A DNA stretch of 54,973 bases, taken from NCBI RefSeq assembly GCF_004764705.1, contig NZ_SHLX01000047.1:1-54973 (forward strand). Reading direction: 5' to 3'. The DNA comes from Paenibacillus cymbidii (GTDB lineage Bacteria > Bacillota > Bacilli > Paenibacillales > NBRC-103111). Within the stretch, counting starts at the first letter, position 1. Every line of letters begins with the position of its first letter. Positions 50,189 through 54,973 of this stretch are shown here, one piece after another. Under the pieces are notes generated by a model, which did no database searches, had not been told where the DNA came from, and worked only from the letters and a program-made list of their open reading frames with translations. A program made the translations under genes and the position numbers.

Positions 50189-51019
50189 ATGTTGATTTGT
50201 CTGGATAGGAAAAAAAGGTGTAAAAAGAAAACCGTAATTGTGTGCCCTCCAAAAGGAAAGAAAAAGAAACGGCGTCTTGCAGTTCATAGATGCAATTGTT
50301 CTCCGCAGCAATTACTTCAAGGACTTGCGGAGGCAGTAGCAGAATCTGGACCTCAAGGAGTGGCGGGTGCACTTGGGCCCCAAGGACTAGCAGGACTTGT
50401 AGGGGCGATTGGCTCACTTGGGCCCCAAGGACTTGCGGGTGCACTTGGGCCCCAAGGAGCAGCAGGACTTGTAGGAGCGATTGGTGCACTTGGACCCCAA
50501 GGACTTGCAGGACTTGCAGGAGCACTTGGCGCAGCCGGGCTGGCAGGACCGGCGGGGGCAACGGGTCCCGCAGGACCAGCAGGGCCTCCAGGTGGAGTAT
50601 TAGGCTTTGCAGATTTTTTTGCCTTGATGCCTGGCGATAATGCAGCAACGGTTGCTCCCGGTACAGATGTAAGCTTTCCGCAAAATGGACCTATTAGCGG
50701 GGCTGCTATCACCCGTATTGGTGCCAGTTCGTTTAACTTGGCTGCGATTGGCACTTATCAGGTCTTGTTCCAGGTGAGTGTAACCGAAGCCGGTCAGCTG
50801 ATACTAACTCTCAATAACGCTGATTTAGACTATACGGTGGTCGGGCGAGCTACAGGTGCATCCCAGATCGTAGGAATGGCTCTTGTGCAAACATCAGTCA
50901 TTAATTCAATACTCACTGTACGAAATCCTGCTGGCGAATCAACGGCACTAACTATCACCCCTGTTGCAGGCGGAACAAGACCTGTCTCAGCCCACCTTGT
51001 TATTACGCGTATCGCATAG
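50189..51019 (+). CDS. BclA-like collagen-repeat exosporium or surface protein
   Basis: 276 residues: a Cys/Lys-rich head (CLDRKKRCKKKTVIVCPPKG, RCNCSPQQLL), ~27 Gly-X-Y triplets (residues ~54-135, many GPQGLAG or GLVGAIG), then a ~130-residue C-terminal domain (FADFFALMPGDNAATVAPGTDVSFPQNG; LTLNNADLDYTVVGRATGASQIVGMALV) of the BclA/C1q-TNF-like kind. Such proteins trimerise into glycosylated filaments on spore surfaces. The start is ATG 50189 after AGGGAGG. The collagen DNA is a tandem repeat around CTTGGGCCCCAAGGA, prone to slippage. The cysteine-rich cationic head differs from the usual BclA export motif. Confidence 0.82.
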   Translation: MLICLDRKKRCKKKTVIVCPPKGKKKKRRLAVHRCNCSPQQLLQGLAEAVAESGPQGVAGALGPQGLAGLVGAIGSLGPQGLAGALGPQGAAGLVGAIGALGPQGLAGLAGALGAAGLAGPAGATGPAGPAGPPGGVLGFADFFALMPGDNAATVAPGTDVSFPQNGPISGAAITRIGASSFNLAAIGTYQVLFQVSVTEAGQLILTLNNADLDYTVVGRATGASQIVGMALVQTSVINSILTVRNPAGESTALTITPVAGGTRPVSAHLVITRIA

Positions 51020-51048
51020 CGGGGGAGTCGATAGTTGAATTACATGCG

Positions 51049-51076
51049 TCAAGGCCGCCGATTACTTCTGCGGCCT
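51049..51076 (+). terminator. Hairpin after the collagen-like gene
   Basis: AAGGCCGC pairs with GCGGCCTT around an 11-base loop 30 bases past the stop; the trailing T-run is poor, so termination strength is uncertain. Confidence 0.5.
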
Positions 51077-51129
51077 TCTGTGCACGATATGTAGGCCTAG
51101 TCACAACTAACGCCCGCTTCCGGCACAGA

Positions 51130-51921
51130 TCAAGCCTCCTCCTTCGACAGCACGGGAATGTACGAAAGCACCTGCGATTCGCTCCCCGTTTCGTATCGCT
51201 CCCACCGGGGGCCTATCGGTTGAAATCCATACCGGTCCAGCATGCGGGAATAACGGATGCACAGCGTCGGATCGTCCGCTTCGGTTTCCAGCGTGGCGAA
51301 CAGCGTCGGGCCGACGCTGTCGACCCGGCACCGTCCCGGACGCTCGGCGGCAAGCCGCGAAGCGGCCTGTGCGGCCGTTCCGCCTCCGCCGAGCCGGAAG
51401 CCGATCTCCGCGTGCAGCGTCTTCCCCTCCGCCCGAAGCAGGCAGACGTAAGCCTCCGCTGCAGCCCCGCAGCCGCCGGACACCAACGCCCTGCGGTCCT
51501 CCGCGATCGCACGCGCATACGGATGAACCGATGGCTCCACTTCATGAAGGAACCAGATCATCCGGGTCGTGTCCTCCCACTGCGCCAAATTCACCGCCCG
51601 CACCCCCGGACGGGCGCCGCTCCAATATTGCTTCGCCACCAGCAGCTCCCGCAGTTTGCGCTCCGTCTCCCGACGCCAGCGATCCATCAGCGCCTCCTGC
51701 TCGTCCGGCGATGCTTGCTGGAACAGTCTGATTTCTCCTACCGGCACTCCTGCCTGCCGAAACGTATGGATCAACCGGGCCTGCGGGACCTGCTCCTCGG
51801 TGTAATAGCGATAACCGTTGTCGCCGCGCGCCTGCGGAAGCAGCAGCCTCTTGCTTTCATAGAAACGGAGGGCGGAAGGAGACAACCCGGTTTTGTGCGC
51901 AAAAGCCTGGATCGTCATCAT
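51130..51921 (-). CDS. MerR-family regulator with GyrI-like effector domain
   Basis: 263 residues: MerR helix-turn-helix (MTIQAFAHKTGLSPSALRFYESKRLLLPQARGDNGYRYYTEEQVPQARLIHTFRQAGVPVGEIRLF), a coiled dimer helix, then an AraC-binding/GyrI-like domain (about 115-260) that usually binds hydrophobic cations or drugs (as in BmrR). The start is ATG 51921 (51918 also possible). It is 37 bases downstream of the VOC gene on the same strand and probably controls that operon. Confidence 0.83.
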   Translation of the reverse strand: MMTIQAFAHKTGLSPSALRFYESKRLLLPQARGDNGYRYYTEEQVPQARLIHTFRQAGVPVGEIRLFQQASPDEQEALMDRWRRETERKLRELLVAKQYWSGARPGVRAVNLAQWEDTTRMIWFLHEVEPSVHPYARAIAEDRRALVSGGCGAAAEAYVCLLRAEGKTLHAEIGFRLGGGGTAAQAASRLAAERPGRCRVDSVGPTLFATLETEADDPTLCIRYSRMLDRYGFQPIGPRWERYETGSESQVLSYIPVLSKEEA

Positions 51922-51958
51922 GGCCGCCTGCCCGCCTCCATTCGTCGCTTCGATCTCC

Positions 51959-52777
51959 CTACATTTGATAAGCCCACACGTTGAGCCGGTTTCCGTCCGG
52001 ATCATAGAAGTGGTAATCGTTCACCGCCAGCTCCGACATCGGAACTCCGTGCGCGGCCAGCCACGAACGAGACGACTCCAGTTCATGCGGGAACACCTGA
52101 AAATATACCCGCGCTTTCGGATTCCCTCTTGCCGCGCCGGCGACGGACGGATCTTCAATCATCCACACATGGTGAGGGAAGTCGTCGCTGGCGACATCTT
52201 TTCCATACTCGGACATGACCATGCGGAGCAGCGCCGATCGCCCGTCCGGCCCGTCCGTAACCTTCTCGAAGCCGAGGACCGTTTCGTACCAGGAGACGGA
52301 TGCTTGCAAATGGGAAACGTGGAGGATCATCGAAATATCACCGAACCCGATCAGACGCGAGTCCGGATGGGGATTGGGCTTCAACGGCTTGTGGACGGCC
52401 GTCACTCTTGCCCCTTCGAACGCTTCGATATCGATATACTCCCTCTCGTCGGGAAGCCGCTGCGGCGCCGAAACCCCAATCCCGTTCTCCCGAAAATAGC
52501 GCAACGCCGCTTCCAGATCGGCCACGCAGAAGATCAGCCGGCAGGTTCCTTCATACGCCCCGTCATCGCGATAATGCTCCCACTCCGTCTGAAAAGACTT
52601 GACGTTCATCTGGCCATATAGCGGCAGGCCGAAAAACGCCATTTTGCCGATCGCGGTCAACTCGCTGCCGCGGGGCTTCCAGCCAAAGTGGCGACCGTAC
52701 CAGGAAATCGCTTCCTCAAACCCGTCCCAAGATGCCATGATAAAACCGCCGTCGAATCCGAATGTTGGTCGCTGCAT
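51959..52777 (-). CDS. Double VOC (glyoxalase/bleomycin-resistance fold) protein
   Basis: 272 residues forming two VOC domains (about 5-125: FIMASWDGFEEAISWYGRHFGWKP, CRLIFCVADLEAALRYFRENGIGVS; and 140-270: MILHVSHLQASVSWYETVLGFEKV, NDYHFYDPDGNRLNVWAYQM). Members bind metal and act on or sequester small molecules such as antibiotics. Partner of the MerR-GyrI regulator, so a drug or toxin response is plausible. The start at ATG 52777 has GAGGAG eight bases upstream; a longer frame to 52795 lacks one. Confidence 0.83.
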   Translation of the reverse strand: MQRPTFGFDGGFIMASWDGFEEAISWYGRHFGWKPRGSELTAIGKMAFFGLPLYGQMNVKSFQTEWEHYRDDGAYEGTCRLIFCVADLEAALRYFRENGIGVSAPQRLPDEREYIDIEAFEGARVTAVHKPLKPNPHPDSRLIGFGDISMILHVSHLQASVSWYETVLGFEKVTDGPDGRSALLRMVMSEYGKDVASDDFPHHVWMIEDPSVAGAARGNPKARVYFQVFPHELESSRSWLAAHGVPMSELAVNDYHFYDPDGNRLNVWAYQM

Positions 52778-52836
52778 GCCTGTCTCTCCTCGCAAACGAT
52801 TTTGCCATCATCATAAGGGTTCAAGCAAGTTGAATG

Positions 52837-53538
52837 TCAATCGACCAAACAAGCGTCAAGATGAAGCAAGCTATCGATGATATATTTGGGGCGAACGTCG
52901 GGGTCGACTTGGGCGCCGCTCCGATTGTAATAGCAGAAGTCGATCCCGGCATTTATCGCGCCGTTATAGTCGTCGTGCAGCGAATCGCCGATAAACAACG
53001 CTTCAGCGGGCCGGATCTGCAAGCGTTTCAGCGTTTCGTCGAAAATTTCCCGCTCCGGCTTCCAGTAGCCAACCTCGTCGGAAACCGTCAACGTATCGAA
53101 GAGATCGATCACTCCTCCGGCCGCAAGTCTGCTTCGTTGGGCTTCGCCAATCCCGTTCGAAATAATCGCCAGCCGGTAGCTCCCGTACAACCGGGTCAAG
53201 ATCTCCTTGGCATGCGCTTCGAATTCGCAGGAGGCGCAGAACGTGCTCCAGTACAATTGAGCCAACGGTTTGGAGTCGGCATGATCCCAGTCAAGCCCCT
53301 GCAACGTGTCGCGAAAAGAGAGCTCCAACACTTCATGGATGCTGTAGCCCGATTTCCTTCTGTCGCTCCAGTAAGCGAAGTTTTTTTGGCAGAACAGTGT
53401 CCAGAAGGTGTCCCAGGAGAACGTATCGCGATGAACCAGTCCATGCGCTTCCACGGTTCCTTGCATCGATTTCAACTCGCTGAGCGAATAGTTCAACAGT
53501 GTGTTGTCCAGATCGAAAAGAATAGCTTTATACCGCAC
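52837..53538 (-). CDS. YjjG-like HAD phosphatase (noncanonical nucleotidase type)
   Basis: 233 residues with a complete HAD set: motif I ILFDLDNTL (both Asp present), a C1 helical cap, motif II AIISNG, motif III Lys in YWKPERE and motif IV FIGDSLHDDYNGA. The FDLDNTL start with this cap size resembles YjjG/YfnB, which dephosphorylate pyrimidine nucleotides including damaged ones. GTG 53538 is chosen because AGGAGG lies six bases upstream; a TTG two codons earlier overlaps it. Divergent from the AraC gene. Confidence 0.85.
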   Translation of the reverse strand: MRYKAILFDLDNTLLNYSLSELKSMQGTVEAHGLVHRDTFSWDTFWTLFCQKNFAYWSDRRKSGYSIHEVLELSFRDTLQGLDWDHADSKPLAQLYWSTFCASCEFEAHAKEILTRLYGSYRLAIISNGIGEAQRSRLAAGGVIDLFDTLTVSDEVGYWKPEREIFDETLKRLQIRPAEALFIGDSLHDDYNGAINAGIDFCYYNRSGAQVDPDVRPKYIIDSLLHLDACLVD

Positions 53539-53711
53539 GGGCAACCTCCTGGTTGGTGTTCATGGATAGACTTCCAGCGCTTTCCTTTGACATACTAGTT
53601 CGATGGGGCGGCGGGATTTTCCTTCCAAGAAGAGCGAGGCTTCAGGTGAGGCTGCAATTGCCCGAATCGACGGGGTTCCCGTCGGGCCGGCAATTCCTGT
53701 ACAATAGCCTC

Positions 53712-54548
53712 ATGACGACCATTCACTTTCGTACCATTCCCCCTTCTCCGGCGTTAAGCAGGGACGTGGAATGCATTCGGGTAGCCGACTACGCCGGCGA
53801 TCGGCCGCTGGAGGTCAAGGTTTGTCCGGGCGGCTATCCGGGAATCGTGTTCCAGCTTGCGGCCGACGGGACGGCAGCGATCGAGCGGATCGCCATTCGC
53901 ACCGCCGACACCGCGCAGATCCCCCTTCTGTTTCTTCACGGGCAAGGCTCGGAGCCGAGCGTCATGCATTTCAAAGGCATTCCTTACACGACGATCCAGG
54001 TGGTGCTGAAACCGCACGCGCTGTACAGCTTGTTTGGCTGGGATGCCGCAGAACATCGCCAGGTACTGCTGACGCCCGAGCAATTCGGCGCGGCCGATCT
54101 GGAAAGCCGCCTTCTTGCCGCAGCCTCGACGAGCGAGCGGATCGACCGGCTGCAATGCTTTCTGACGGGCAACGGGCTCCGCCGCCATAAAAGGGACGAG
54201 CTGATCGAGTCCACGCTCGCCTATATTCGCGACAACATCGCGCAGGTTTCGGTTGGCGGGTTGGTGCGCCATTTTCATCTGTCGGAGCGGCAGTTCCAGA
54301 AGCGGTTCACCCGCGTCGTCGGCATGCCGCCTCACCTGTATATCCGGGTAAGACGCGTCAACGAAGCGCTTCGGATGATGCATTCCGAGCAATACGAACG
54401 TTTGTCCGACGTCGCTTATGCGCTGCATTATTACGACCAGTCGCATTTTATACGCGATATGAAAGCATTCTCCTGGGTAAGCCCGAAGCACATCGCGATG
54501 AAGGTCAGCGAGTTCCATCACGATCTGGCCGGATCTTCCTACTTGTAA
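53712..54548 (+). CDS. AraC-family regulator, possibly leaderless mRNA
   Basis: 278 residues: N-terminal domain of the DUF6597 type (PALSRDVECIRVADYAGDRPLEVKVCPGGYPGIVFQL; IRTADTAQIPLLFLHGQG) seen in cupin-like AraC proteins, and a C-terminal DNA-binding region (QVSVGGLVRHFHLSERQFQKRFTRVVGMPPHLYIRVRRVNEALRMM; LSDVAYALHYYDQSHFIRDMKAFSWVSPK). No ribosome site precedes ATG 53712; instead TACAAT ends seven bases before it, so transcription may begin at the start codon. An upstream frame to 53553 exists but shows no domain. Target unknown. Confidence 0.82.
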   Translation: MTTIHFRTIPPSPALSRDVECIRVADYAGDRPLEVKVCPGGYPGIVFQLAADGTAAIERIAIRTADTAQIPLLFLHGQGSEPSVMHFKGIPYTTIQVVLKPHALYSLFGWDAAEHRQVLLTPEQFGAADLESRLLAAASTSERIDRLQCFLTGNGLRRHKRDELIESTLAYIRDNIAQVSVGGLVRHFHLSERQFQKRFTRVVGMPPHLYIRVRRVNEALRMMHSEQYERLSDVAYALHYYDQSHFIRDMKAFSWVSPKHIAMKVSEFHHDLAGSSYL

Positions 54549-54602
54549 AATCGGGTGGGAGCAGAACGGGGCGGCCGGTGTAAAGAGTTTTAGTTATTAC
54601 TT

Positions 54603-54890
54603 AAATCTCCCTCTTTATGGGGAGATTTTTTGCAGCCTGTAAAGTTCGTAACCTCAATTGAGGACGCCGATCTTCCCACGAGCTGGCTCCATGGTTGAAT
54701 GCTCGAGGGACGGAACTCACAGACCTTATTTAGGAGATTGCGACCCTAGTTTTGATGCTAACGGAACAGAGCGCTCTTATTTTCGCATGTTTCGTCTCAT
54801 TTGGTGTTTTTTCATCCGATAGCGGCTGTTGGTTCCGTTACCTTCGATAAAAGTGGCTCCAGGAGACAAATAAGGGCTGTAGGTTCCGTC
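54603..54890. repeat. Family C four-module element, copy 2, reversed, with terminator
   Basis: Starts with the terminator hairpin AAATCTCCC-TCTTTAT-GGGGAGATTTTTT (54603-54632), directly useful to the AraC gene, then modules at 54709, 54760, about 54818 and 54868; centres are 51, 57 and 51 bases apart. It is the reversed, ~85% similar partner of 37240-37545. The last 80 bases of the window show no gene. Confidence 0.85.
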
Positions 54891-54973
54891 CCTCGTATTT
54901 AAGGGTATTTCTCACGAATGCTCAGCCATTCGCAGGATTTCATCGATTTTAATGTCAGATACAGCGGTGGAAT

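Noticed and set aside
37240..54890. The inverted family C pair as the ends of a composite transposon
   Set aside because: No transposase or target-site duplication is visible, both copies have the four-module layout of the other intergenic elements, and the genes between them look like ordinary chromosomal ones.

Overview
The window is GC-rich Firmicute DNA, most likely from a spore-forming Paenibacillaceae bacterium (Paenibacillus/Cohnella-like). The basis is a spore photoproduct lyase with a forespore-type promoter, a BclA-like collagen-repeat protein, a YhbD-bactofilin operon, an LplABC-type sugar importer without its own ATPase, an LtaS-type lipoteichoic acid synthase, many AraC/MarR/MerR regulators, and strong AGGAGG-type ribosome sites. 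No rRNA, tRNA or CRISPR array was seen.

Layout. 0-3 kb: the cut-off start of a transposase gene, a four-copy 52-bp hairpin repeat, a lipoprotein, and the operon yhbD-bacE-bacF. 3.3-5.7 kb: a conserved unknown protein, a GNAT acetyltransferase and an M55 D-aminopeptidase. 5.9-17 kb: a polysaccharide-use locus on the minus strand (lipoprotein binding protein, two permeases, isochorismatase-like hydrolase, heparinase II/III-like protein, NodB-like deacetylase). It is divergent from a regulator that fuses a GntR DNA-binding domain to a solute-binding-protein domain. 17.7-22 kb: ceramidase-like hydrolase, AraC regulator, YbaK-like deacylase, HAD phosphatase, RluF. 22-29.5 kb: an MFS exporter whose MerR regulator is frameshifted, a MarR-pirin pair, a MASE4-PAS-GGDEF protein behind a LarA-like protein, and a MarR regulator. 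29.6-36 kb: LtaS-like synthase, a small helix-hairpin-helix protein, an AraC regulator, a Fur box with only the stump of its gene, a secreted helical protein, a soluble PAS-chemoreceptor, and a MerR-B12 regulator. 36-45 kb: a gutted chbG/ydjC gene, a MarR-regulated DHA2 exporter, ilvE divergent from a LysR regulator, and a two-component system divergent from a secreted protein. 45-55 kb: Bax-inhibitor-1 protein, LLM oxidoreductase, an odd GT8 protein, splB, the collagen-like protein, a VOC-MerR pair, a YjjG-like phosphatase and an AraC regulator.

The most striking pattern is not a gene. Intergenic spaces, mostly between converging genes, carry elements made of four short palindromic or mirrored modules. 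Five copies of one family are each 192 bp, with modules starting at about +0, +51, +113 and +165. A second family with different arm sequences has the same spacing. A third, present as two opposed copies, has 51/57/52. A fourth has four hairpins exactly 52 bp apart. Sequence-unrelated families therefore share one geometry, near whole turns of B-DNA, while the spacer bases vary. I found no protein in the window that explains this.

The window also shows recent gene loss: a multiply frameshifted MerR gene, an internally deleted chbG, and a Fur-controlled gene reduced to its signal peptide. Their upstream signals are largely intact.
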